DNA from: Neobacillus jeddahensis
GTDB taxonomy: Bacteria > Bacillota > Bacilli > Bacillales > Cytobacillaceae
Assembly (NCBI RefSeq): GCF_000612625.1
Contig: NZ_CCAS010000007.1
Span: forward strand, 62,001 to 126,000
Direction: 5' to 3'
DNA length: 64,000 bases
The translations under genes and the position numbers were made by a program. Under the pieces are notes generated by a model. That model was not told the DNA's origin. It ran no database searches and was given only the letters and a program-made list of their open reading frames with translations. Within the stretch, counting starts at the first letter, position 1. Each line of letters starts with the position of its first letter. Shown here in pieces: positions 52,510-60,250 of this stretch.

Positions 52510-54300
52510 ATGTTAGCGGTTAACGGACTTCGCTTTAAATTGTTAATTTATTTTTTTACTTTGATTTTATTGCCATTTACAACCCTTGGTGTGCTGGGAA
52601 ACTGGGTTTCTAGCAGTACGTTGGAAAAAGAAGCAACAAGGCATACAGAGCAGATGATTGAACAAGTTCAAAATAATACTGAATTCTACATTAAAGATAT
52701 GGAAAATATTATGAAGCTGCTTGAAGCAGAACCGGAAGTTGTTGACTTTCTAAATCAAGACCAAAAACAAGAGAATTTACATAAAGGATCAGCAGAAACG
52801 GAAATTAGAAGATTAATGACAAATATCCAGGGGAATCATCCAGAAATTGCTGGAATCCTTCTGGTAAATGAAAATGATCTTGATATTAGTAATGAGATGT
52901 TTCGATCCTCAAAGGATGCTCTAACAAATGAATCGTGGTTTAAAGAAGCCATACGAACTCCCTTAGAATATCATTTCTTCAGTAATCCGATCGGTAGAAA
53001 CATTAAAAACCGAGTCAATTATAGTGCTGATGAAGTTGTATCAATCGTAAAAGCAATTAAGGAACCTGATTCTGGAAAATACCAAGGCGTTATTCTGATA
53101 GATTTAAAGCTTGAAATCTTAGAAACGGTTATAAAAGGGGTTACGCTAGGAAAAAATGGCTTCCTGTTTCTAATGGATAATAGCGGAAATGTAGTCTATT
53201 CTCCGACTAATCCTGTTGTTTATCGTGTCAATCCTGATTGGCTCCATTCAACGAGTCAAAACATTGTTAAAACTATTTCTGGAAAGCGTTTTCAGATTCT
53301 AGTTAGTGAATCAAAATATACCGGTTGGAAAACTGTCGGGGTATTTTCACTTAACGATACGTTAAAAGAAGTAACTCAAGTAAGAAATTATTCCATTTTG
53401 CTCGGTTTAATTACTCTTCTATTAGGGATTGCAACTGCTTTCTTTTTTACTCAATCTATCGTGAAACCAATAGGAAGACTTCGTGGACTAATGAAAGAGG
53501 CTGAAGCGGGAAATTTAAATGTCTTCTTTAAGAGTCGTTCCCATGATGAGATCGCTGAGTTAGGGAATAGTTTTAATAATATGATTGGTGAAATTAGAAA
53601 CTTAATCTCTCAAGTCTTCAAAGAGCAAAAAGGCAAGCGTGAAGCAGAATTAAGAGTATTACAGGAACAAATTAAACCCCATTTTCTTTACAATACACTT
53701 GATACAATTCAATGGCTTGCCCATGAGGGGAAAACGGATGATATTGTCAAAATGATTGCCGCATTAACCAATTTATTTCGAATTGGTTTAAATAAAGGAA
53801 AAGAAATGATCCGGGTCGAGGAAGAAATCGAACATATCCGCAGCTATCTTCTTATCCAGAAGGCCAGATATGAAGATAAACTGGAATACGAGATTCATAT
53901 TGATAAAGAAATTCAAGATTTCCTCGTGTTGAAGCTGATCTTACAGCCACTTGTTGAGAATTCCATCTATCATGGCATTAAAGCACGCCGTGGAACAGGA
54001 AAAATACAAATTTTTGCTAAACGAATAGAGGAAAAGCTAATATTTACTGTCAAAGATGATGGGGTAGGGATATCGCTTCAAAGACTGGAGCAGTTAAAAG
54101 ACTTACTTAAGGATGGGATTCCTCTTAGCGATAAACCTGCATATGGTTCATTTAATATTAATGAAAGAATTAAGCTTACTTTTGGACAAGAATATGGGCT
54201 TCACATGTCAAGTGTGGAAGGTGAAGGAACAACAGTCGAGATTTGGCATCCAATTATTAAGGAAGGAGACCGTTATGTGGAAAATGCTAATCGCCGATGA
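52510..54300 (+). CDS. YesM-type sensor histidine kinase
   Basis: A 596-residue membrane kinase. Residues 8-30 form the first span (FKLLIYFFTLILLPFTTLGVLG), about 30-290 form an extracellular sensing domain of the dCache type, and about 295-317 the second span. A HAMP domain (about 320-370) is followed by the YesM/LytS-type His_kinase domain with the phosphate-accepting H391 in QIKPHFLYNTLD. ILQPLVENSIYHGI and KDDGVGIS are the ATP-binding motifs. Such kinases detect sugars directly or through a binding protein and work with AraC-type regulators. It overlaps the regulator gene by 26 bases. GGAGGAG precedes the ATG. The binding lipoprotein at 55489 is a likely sensing partner. Confidence 0.92.
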   Translation: MLAVNGLRFKLLIYFFTLILLPFTTLGVLGNWVSSSTLEKEATRHTEQMIEQVQNNTEFYIKDMENIMKLLEAEPEVVDFLNQDQKQENLHKGSAETEIRRLMTNIQGNHPEIAGILLVNENDLDISNEMFRSSKDALTNESWFKEAIRTPLEYHFFSNPIGRNIKNRVNYSADEVVSIVKAIKEPDSGKYQGVILIDLKLEILETVIKGVTLGKNGFLFLMDNSGNVVYSPTNPVVYRVNPDWLHSTSQNIVKTISGKRFQILVSESKYTGWKTVGVFSLNDTLKEVTQVRNYSILLGLITLLLGIATAFFFTQSIVKPIGRLRGLMKEAEAGNLNVFFKSRSHDEIAELGNSFNNMIGEIRNLISQVFKEQKGKREAELRVLQEQIKPHFLYNTLDTIQWLAHEGKTDDIVKMIAALTNLFRIGLNKGKEMIRVEEEIEHIRSYLLIQKARYEDKLEYEIHIDKEIQDFLVLKLILQPLVENSIYHGIKARRGTGKIQIFAKRIEEKLIFTVKDDGVGISLQRLEQLKDLLKDGIPLSDKPAYGSFNINERIKLTFGQEYGLHMSSVEGEGTTVEIWHPIIKEGDRYVENANRR

Positions 54301-55486
54301 TGAACCAAAAATTCGCCGCGGGCTTAAAAGTTTAATTAACTTGCTAGAATTAAAAATTGAGGTAGTGGGTGAGGCAGAAGACGGAGAGATTGCCTTAGAA
54401 ATGGTAAAACAACATTTACCGCAAATTCTCTTAGTGGACATTTGTATGCCTTTTATAAATGGGCTGGAGTTAATTGAAGAAGTTCAAAAAATAAATTCCA
54501 AGTGCCTAGTAATTATCGTAACGGGTTATGACGAGTTTTCCTATGCCCAGCAAGCTATTAAACTAGGGGTGTTTGATTATTTGCTGAAACCGATCGTTAA
54601 AGATCAGCTTCAAACGGTATTAAAAAAAGCCATTGCCCAGCTTGAACTCCAATTTTCTAATGAAAAATATAGTGAATGGACAAATGATCAATTAAAAAAA
54701 AACCTACCATTTTTAAGAGAACAATTTCTTGATGACATGATGAATGGCATAGTTTCAGAGCAGGATATTATCGAACAAATGGAATTTTTACAGATTTCAT
54801 TAACGGAAGGTCAATTGGGTGTATTGGTTGTGAAACCTTTAGGAAAATCAACCCAACAGCCATTTGAGCTGGATTGGGACCAACAGCTCCTGTTGTTTGC
54901 TATCCAAAATGTGATAGTAGATATCCTTATGTCTTGGCAGCCTAGCCTTACCTTTAGAGATCGGAAAGATCATATAGTTTTTATCATTCCAAATAAATCA
55001 TGGGTTGATTGGGTAGACTTGCCTAGACTAATTATGGGAACGGTCGAGGAAGTTCTAAAAATGAAGCTGCTTGTTGAAGCAAAAGAAACAAATGGTGGTT
55101 TAGCAGGGATTTCTACTATTTACAAAGAACTCGTGAAGAGAATCGAGAACCAGCCCAATAATTCACCATTAGTCACACTAGCGAAACGATACATTGATAC
55201 CCATTTCCAAAAAGTTGATTTATCTTTACAAGAGGTGGCCGATGCCATTGGAATCAGCCCTACTTATTTAAGCAAACTATTACGTCAAGATATGGGAGCT
55301 TCTTTTATCGATTATTTATCGCAATTTCGTGTGCAGCATGCAGTAAAGCTGCTAAATGACCCCACTGTAAAAATTTATGAAGTTGCTGAAAAGGTTGGGT
55401 ACAATGGACAACATTATTTTAGCACGGTCTTCAAAAAAGTCCTTGGTATTTCCCCAATGGAATATAGAAAAGGGGGAAAAGGATAA
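54275..55486 (+). CDS. YesN/AraC-type response regulator
   Basis: A 403-residue regulator. The receiver domain (1-120) has acidic residues in LIADDE and the phosphorylated D55 in LLVDICMPFINGLEL; the conserved lysine lies in LLKPIVKDQL. The middle (about 130-300) is a linker domain. The final 100 residues are an AraC-type helix-turn-helix pair: LQEVADAIGISPTYLSKLLR and VKIYEVAEKVGYNGQHYFST. ATG 54275 follows GGAAGGAG and lies within the kinase gene, so the two are coupled. The expected targets are the transporter genes at 56625, where CGGAAAA repeats precede a promoter that lacks a -35 box. Confidence 0.93.
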   Translation: MWKMLIADDEPKIRRGLKSLINLLELKIEVVGEAEDGEIALEMVKQHLPQILLVDICMPFINGLELIEEVQKINSKCLVIIVTGYDEFSYAQQAIKLGVFDYLLKPIVKDQLQTVLKKAIAQLELQFSNEKYSEWTNDQLKKNLPFLREQFLDDMMNGIVSEQDIIEQMEFLQISLTEGQLGVLVVKPLGKSTQQPFELDWDQQLLLFAIQNVIVDILMSWQPSLTFRDRKDHIVFIIPNKSWVDWVDLPRLIMGTVEEVLKMKLLVEAKETNGGLAGISTIYKELVKRIENQPNNSPLVTLAKRYIDTHFQKVDLSLQEVADAIGISPTYLSKLLRQDMGASFIDYLSQFRVQHAVKLLNDPTVKIYEVAEKVGYNGQHYFSTVFKKVLGISPMEYRKGGKG

Positions 55487-55488
55487 CC

Positions 55489-56439
55489 ATGAAATTAGGG
55501 AAATCAATTCTAATTATTTCACTATGTAGTTCCTTTCTATTTTCGATTGCTGCCTGCAGCTTTCAAAAAACAAAGAAAAGCGAAGCCGGTGAAATTAAGT
55601 ATTTAATTGGGATGTCTCAGGCCAATTTGGGAGAACCGTGGCGTGTAGTCATGAATGAGGAAATTAAAGAGGAAGCCTCACACCATGATGGTACAAGAGT
55701 TATTTTTACTGATGCTGGACAAAGCAGCCAAAAGCAAATCAGTGATGTCGAAAAGCTGATTGGCTTAGGAATTGATCTTCTTATCATCTCACCAAACGAA
55801 GCAGAACCGTTAACTCCCATCATAAGAAAAGTGCACAAAAAAATTCCGGTGATTATCCTTGATCGTGCCATAATTGGTGATGATTATACGATGTTTATTG
55901 GAGCGGATAATAAATTAATAGGCAAAATGGCTGGCCAATTTGTCCAGGATTTATTGGGTCCGAAGGGTGGTAATGTCGTCGAAATCACGGGCCTGCCTGG
56001 ATCACCTCCGGCAAAAGAACGGAGCGTTGGATTTAGAAATGAAATTGCCAAACAGGCTAATATTCACGTTGTCAAAACACTTGTTGCGGACTGGCTCCGC
56101 GATAATGCCGAAAGCAAATTTCAGACCTATTTAACTCAAAATAATCAAATTGATTTGGTTTATGCCCATAATGACCCCATGGCCCTGGGAGCATACCATG
56201 CCGCCAATTTAGCAGGGAAAAAGGGGATTATCTATGTAGGAATAGATGGGCTTCCAGGTCCTAATGGTGGACTTGACTTGGTTAAAAGACATATTTTAAA
56301 AGGAACCTTCATTTATCCAAATGGAGGAAAAGAAGCCGTAAGATATGCCTTGAAAATTTTACACGATGAAAAAGTTCCTAAAAAGGTAACTCTAAAGAGT
56401 ATCAAAATAACGGAGAATACTTTAGATGAAGTGGAATAA
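55489..56439 (+). CDS. Sugar-binding lipoprotein (probable sensory partner)
   Basis: A 316-residue periplasmic-binding-protein-type lipoprotein with the lipobox IAAC, lipidated at C23. The ribose/galactose-binding fold (PBP type I) is clear: IGMSQANLGEPWR, EKLIGLGIDLLIISPNE, VVEITGLPGSPPAKERS, LVYAHNDPMALGAYHA and VGIDGLPGPNGG. It is closely related to the binding protein at 59217. It belongs to the kinase/regulator operon and is separated from the transport genes by a terminator. I infer that it presents sugar to the kinase, as in the AraPST three-component layout of Geobacillus. A role as an extra transporter binding protein is the alternative. Confidence 0.88.
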   Translation: MKLGKSILIISLCSSFLFSIAACSFQKTKKSEAGEIKYLIGMSQANLGEPWRVVMNEEIKEEASHHDGTRVIFTDAGQSSQKQISDVEKLIGLGIDLLIISPNEAEPLTPIIRKVHKKIPVIILDRAIIGDDYTMFIGADNKLIGKMAGQFVQDLLGPKGGNVVEITGLPGSPPAKERSVGFRNEIAKQANIHVVKTLVADWLRDNAESKFQTYLTQNNQIDLVYAHNDPMALGAYHAANLAGKKGIIYVGIDGLPGPNGGLDLVKRHILKGTFIYPNGGKEAVRYALKILHDEKVPKKVTLKSIKITENTLDEVE

Positions 56440-56470
56440 AGCTTGCGGAGAAATTACCGCAAGCTTTTTT
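56438..56470 (+). terminator. Terminator between sensing and transport operons
   Basis: AAAGCTTGCGG (56438-56448) and CCGCAAGCTTT (56457-56467) form a perfect 11-bp stem followed by TTT, overlapping the stop of the binding-protein gene. Confidence 0.9.
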
Positions 56471-56514
56471 AATGGAATTAGAATGTAAATGTCCCGACTT
56501 TGAAACTGGTCCAG

Positions 56515-56595
56515 ATTCGGATTCGTTTTTTATTCGGAAAATTATAAAAAATAACGGAAAAGTGGAAATACTTTTGACTAGTAAAAAACTATAAT
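56515..56595 (+). promoter_or_regulatory. Candidate regulator sites and promoter of the ABC transporter
   Basis: A consensus -10, TATAAT (56590-56595), has no -35 at the correct spacing; a TTGACT (56574-56579) is only 10 bases away. Upstream, CGGAAAA occurs at 56535-56541 and 56555-56561, 20 bases apart, and a third, partial CGGA lies at 56518. Direct repeats about two helical turns apart next to a -35-less promoter fit activation by an AraC-type regulator. This is inference. Confidence 0.5.
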
Positions 56596-56624
56596 AAAGC
56601 CCAAGGAGGAAGGTGGTGTAGAGA

Positions 56625-58160
56625 ATGGAGAAAAACTTGATCCTACAAATGAAAGGGGTTACAAAATCATTTGGGTCTGTCACAGCTTTAAGTGAGGTAC
56701 AACTAGATTTAAAGCAAGGAGAAGTGTTAGCACTTATGGGGGAAAATGGAGCTGGAAAATCAACCCTTATGAACATCTTGAACGGTGCCATAACGGTTGA
56801 CGAGGGTGAAATTTTTCTTCAAGGAGAAAAACTGGAGATGAACTCCCCATTAGAAGCAAGGAAACGAGGTATTGCAAAAATTCATCAGGAGCTTCAGCTA
56901 GTTCCGGAGTTGTCAATTGCTGAAAATATCTTTTTAGCAAGAGAACCGAGAAATAAACTGGGATTCGTAAACTTTAGGAAGATGTTTCTGCAAGCAGAGG
57001 AGTATCTTGAGGCATTGGAGCTTCAAGTTAATCCTAGGCAGCCGGTAAAGAACTTGAGGGTAGGAGAACAGCAGCTAGTCGAAATTGCCAAAGCCCTATC
57101 TGTTGATGCAAAAATTATCATTATGGATGAACCTACATCAGCCCTCAGTAATGCTGAGGCAGAAAAGCTTTTTACCGTTATTCGAAAGTTAAAAAAATCT
57201 GGGGTATCCATCATCTATATTTCACACCGGATGGATGAGATTTTTGCTTTAGCAGATCGGATTACGATCCTAAGAGATGGTCAGTTCATTGATACAGTCA
57301 AAACTACTGAAACCAACTTAGAACAACTGATCACGATGATGGTAGGCAGAACATTAACGGAACTGTACCCATTAAGACAAACGTTAATAGGGGAAGAAAT
57401 TTTACGAGTGAAAAATTTGTCGTTCTCACCCATAGATCGAAATAAAAAGGGACTCGAAGATATCACCTTGTCATTAAAAAAGGGGGAAGTATTGGGAATC
57501 GCCGGGTTAATGGGGTCAGGCAGGACAGAGTTATTTGAATGCTTATTTGGGATGCACCCAAGATTATCAAAAGGAGAAATCCTCATAGAAGAAAAATCAG
57601 TCAAGATAAAAAGTCCTGAAGAAGCTATTCGAAATGGTCTTGCCTTCGTGACTGAGGATCGGAAGGGACAAGGGCTCGTCCCAACAAGATCAATTGGAGA
57701 AAACATATCTCTTCCAAAGCTGAAGGATTTCAGCCGGTTGATGTTTATGAGTAAAAACAAAGAGAAGAATGCTTGGAAGACACAAATGAATAATTTAAAG
57801 ATTAAAGCACCAAGCTTCGATTCCCTCGTTTCAAAGTTAAGTGGTGGAAATCAGCAGAAGGTGGTCATTGGAAGATGGCTGCTGACGAGTCCGAAAATAC
57901 TACTGTTGGATGAACCAACTCGAGGAATCGATGTTGGTGCCAAAGCTGAAATCTATCATTTGATCAATGAGCTTGCCTCACAAGGAATGGGAATTATTAT
58001 GATTTCCTCAGAATTACCGGAAGTCATGGGTATGTCGGACCGAATCCTAACTTTTTGTGAAGGTAAGCAGACTGGTGAATTCCTGCGGGAGGAAGCCACT
58101 CAGGAAAAACTGTTACTAAGTGCAACTTATAAAGGAGGGAGGGAGGAAAATGTCAGCTGA
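56625..58160 (+). CDS. Sugar ABC transporter ATP-binding protein (RbsA/MglA type)
   Basis: A 511-residue double ATPase. The first ABC half has Walker A GENGAGKSTLMN and signature LRVGEQQLVEIAKAL with Walker B IIIMDEPTSAL; the second half has the degenerate Walker A GLMGSGRTEL, signature LSGGNQQKVVIG and LLLDEPTRGIDVG. This layout is typical of the RbsA/MglA/AraG/YtfR group of monosaccharide importers. A good AAGGAGG precedes the ATG. The permease gene overlaps it by 11 bases. The substrate is inferred from the neighbouring binding protein and GH172 enzyme. Confidence 0.94.
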   Translation: MEKNLILQMKGVTKSFGSVTALSEVQLDLKQGEVLALMGENGAGKSTLMNILNGAITVDEGEIFLQGEKLEMNSPLEARKRGIAKIHQELQLVPELSIAENIFLAREPRNKLGFVNFRKMFLQAEEYLEALELQVNPRQPVKNLRVGEQQLVEIAKALSVDAKIIIMDEPTSALSNAEAEKLFTVIRKLKKSGVSIIYISHRMDEIFALADRITILRDGQFIDTVKTTETNLEQLITMMVGRTLTELYPLRQTLIGEEILRVKNLSFSPIDRNKKGLEDITLSLKKGEVLGIAGLMGSGRTELFECLFGMHPRLSKGEILIEEKSVKIKSPEEAIRNGLAFVTEDRKGQGLVPTRSIGENISLPKLKDFSRLMFMSKNKEKNAWKTQMNNLKIKAPSFDSLVSKLSGGNQQKVVIGRWLLTSPKILLLDEPTRGIDVGAKAEIYHLINELASQGMGIIMISSELPEVMGMSDRILTFCEGKQTGEFLREEATQEKLLLSATYKGGREENVS

Positions 58161-59178
58161 GAGAGCTACTGTCCCCAATGTCGATCAAAATCCGAAGAAA
58201 CTAGATGTTCGTAGTATTTTACATTTTCTGCAGCGATTTCAAAGTATTTTAGGGTTAATTGTTGTAGTTGTACTAGCATCCATCCTTTGTGTTCGCGACG
58301 GAGTTAACTTGTTTCTGAATCCTATTAATCTAGCAAATATTGTTCGCTCCGTTTCTGAAAATGGCATTATTGCGATTGGTATGACTCTAGTCATTCTAAT
58401 TGCCGGAATTGATTTATCCGTGGGCGCCATTCTTGGACTCACGGCAACAGCAGCAGCGGATCTAATGATGCATAAGGATTTAGGGTTCGGATCTACACTT
58501 GTCATTGTCTTGCTTCTTGGAGCTTTTATTGGCTGGTTAAATGGCATCGTTGTCACAAAGCTTTCCATCCAGTCCTTTATTGTTACATTGGCGACCATGA
58601 GTATCGCCAGAGGGGTTGCTCGGTTTTGGTCAGGTGGAATCGGCATACCCATCACGTATGGTGATGAACCTAATTTAGCTCCACCAGCTTTTAGTTGGTT
58701 TGCTGAAAGAATAAGCGGTGTTCCTGTTCCAGCCATTTGTTTCATCTTGCTATCCATTATTTTTTATATTGTATTAAAATTTACCCGATTCGGAAGGTAC
58801 GTCTATGCCATTGGTGGTAATGAAACAGCAGGTCACCTATCCGGGATTAAAGTAAATCGAATCAAGATTATGGTCTTTATTATTTGTGGTGTGTTGTCAG
58901 CTTTTGCAGGCATCATTCATGCAGCACAGCTTAGCCAAGGCAGTCCAAATGATGGAAACGGTTACGAGTTAAATGCGATTGCAGCAGTTGCCATTGGCGG
59001 CACGAGCCTAGCAGGGGGAATTGGCACTATTTTTGGCACCATTGTCGGGGCTTTGATCCTTGGTGTATTAGACAATATGCTCGGACTGTTGAATGTGGAT
59101 AATAATTTGCAAATGGTTGTGAAGGGCTTAATCATTATTGCTGCCGTCGTTCTTCAAAAATCACGCAGCAATAGGTAA
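58150..59178 (+). CDS. Sugar ABC transporter permease (RbsC type)
   Basis: A 342-residue permease with about 8-10 membrane spans. Family signatures are NGIIAIGMTLVILIAGIDLSV, LSIQSFIVTLATMSIARGVA, GNETAGHLSGIKV and AIAAVAIGGTSLAGG, the last near the cytoplasmic EAA-like loop. It pairs with the RbsA-type ATPase encoded just upstream, with which it overlaps by 11 bases. The start at MSAERATVPN follows GGAGGGAGGAA; a longer reading from 58120 has no site of its own. A single permease gene suggests a homodimer. Confidence 0.93.
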   Translation: MSAERATVPNVDQNPKKLDVRSILHFLQRFQSILGLIVVVVLASILCVRDGVNLFLNPINLANIVRSVSENGIIAIGMTLVILIAGIDLSVGAILGLTATAAADLMMHKDLGFGSTLVIVLLLGAFIGWLNGIVVTKLSIQSFIVTLATMSIARGVARFWSGGIGIPITYGDEPNLAPPAFSWFAERISGVPVPAICFILLSIIFYIVLKFTRFGRYVYAIGGNETAGHLSGIKVNRIKIMVFIICGVLSAFAGIIHAAQLSQGSPNDGNGYELNAIAAVAIGGTSLAGGIGTIFGTIVGALILGVLDNMLGLLNVDNNLQMVVKGLIIIAAVVLQKSRSNR

Positions 59179-59216
59179 TTTTGAAGCTAAATAAAAAAAG
59201 AAAAGGGATGAAGGGT

Positions 59217-60227
59217 ATGAAAAACACAAAAAAGTGGCTTTTCCTCGTATTCGTATTGGTTTTATCTTTATCATTATCATTAGCTGCATGTAGTAATACT
59301 TCAGAAAACACTTCAGGAACAAAGAAACCAAGTGGTGGGGACAGCGGGGAGAAAAAGAACTTCTTAATTGGAATGTCTCAAGCCAACTTGGGCGAACCAT
59401 GGCGGGTAGCGATGAATGACCAAATTAAAGCAGCAGCTGATGAGTATCCAGAACTTAAGGTCGTTTTTGCCGATGCTGCACAAGATAACTCTAAGCAAAT
59501 TGCTGATGTGGAGAATTTTATTCAGCAAAAAGTAGATTTATTGATCATCTCACCTAACGAAGCAAAACCGTTAACAGCTGTTGTAAAGAAAGCCTATGAT
59601 TCTGGGATACCTGTAATTGTTCTGGATCGTAAAGTCGAAGGGGATGCCTATACTCAATATATTGGCGGCGATAACAAGCTTATTGGTAAAAAAGCTGGAG
59701 AGTTTGTTGCGAAAATGTTAGGCGATAAAGGTGGAAATGTAGTAGAAATTAAGGGATTAGAAGGAGCCACGCCACAGCAGGAACGTCATGATGGATTTTT
59801 AGAAGGAATTTCAAGTAATCCAAATGTAAAAATCATTGCGGCACAGAATGCCGATTGGTTAAAAGACAAGGCTATTACCGTAATGGAAACAATGCTTCAG
59901 GCGAATAAAAAGATTGATGTCGTTTATGGACATAATGATCCAGCTGCAGAAGGTGCCTATATTGCGGCGAAAAATGCCAATCGCGAGAAGGATATCAAAT
60001 TTATTGGGATTGATGGTCTGCCAACACCAGATGGCGGTTTGAAGGCAGTCATGGAGGGCAGACTTTCTGCAACTTATATCTATCCAACAGGCGGGAAGGA
60101 AGCCATTGAAAGTGCGATTAGTATTCTTGAGAAGAAGGAAAAAGTTGAGAAGACCGTGATTCTTGATACGATTGAAGCAACAAAAGACAATGCAGAACAA
60201 GTTTACAAACAATTCGGTGGAAAATAA
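59217..60227 (+). CDS. Sugar-binding lipoprotein of the ABC transporter
   Basis: A 336-residue substrate-binding lipoprotein with lipobox SLAAC (C25). It shows the PBP type I sugar fold: IGMSQANLGEPWRVAMN, DLLIISPNEAKPLTAVV, GNVVEIKGLEGATPQQERHD, VVYGHNDPAAEGAYIAA and IGIDGLPTPDGG. These motifs resemble the galactofuranose-binding protein YtfQ in both order and wording, which hints at a furanose ligand; this is inference. Of several ATG codons at the start, 59217 has AAAGGG at good spacing. It lies between the permease and the GH172 gene, consistent with one transport operon. Confidence 0.92.
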   Translation: MKNTKKWLFLVFVLVLSLSLSLAACSNTSENTSGTKKPSGGDSGEKKNFLIGMSQANLGEPWRVAMNDQIKAAADEYPELKVVFADAAQDNSKQIADVENFIQQKVDLLIISPNEAKPLTAVVKKAYDSGIPVIVLDRKVEGDAYTQYIGGDNKLIGKKAGEFVAKMLGDKGGNVVEIKGLEGATPQQERHDGFLEGISSNPNVKIIAAQNADWLKDKAITVMETMLQANKKIDVVYGHNDPAAEGAYIAAKNANREKDIKFIGIDGLPTPDGGLKAVMEGRLSATYIYPTGGKEAIESAISILEKKEKVEKTVILDTIEATKDNAEQVYKQFGGK

Positions 60228-60250
60228 TGAGAGTGTAGGGAGTTGTATGA

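Noticed and set aside
56574-56595. TTGACT and TATAAT as an ordinary sigma-A promoter for the ABC transporter
   Set aside because: The spacer is only 10 bases, too short for the standard 16-18.
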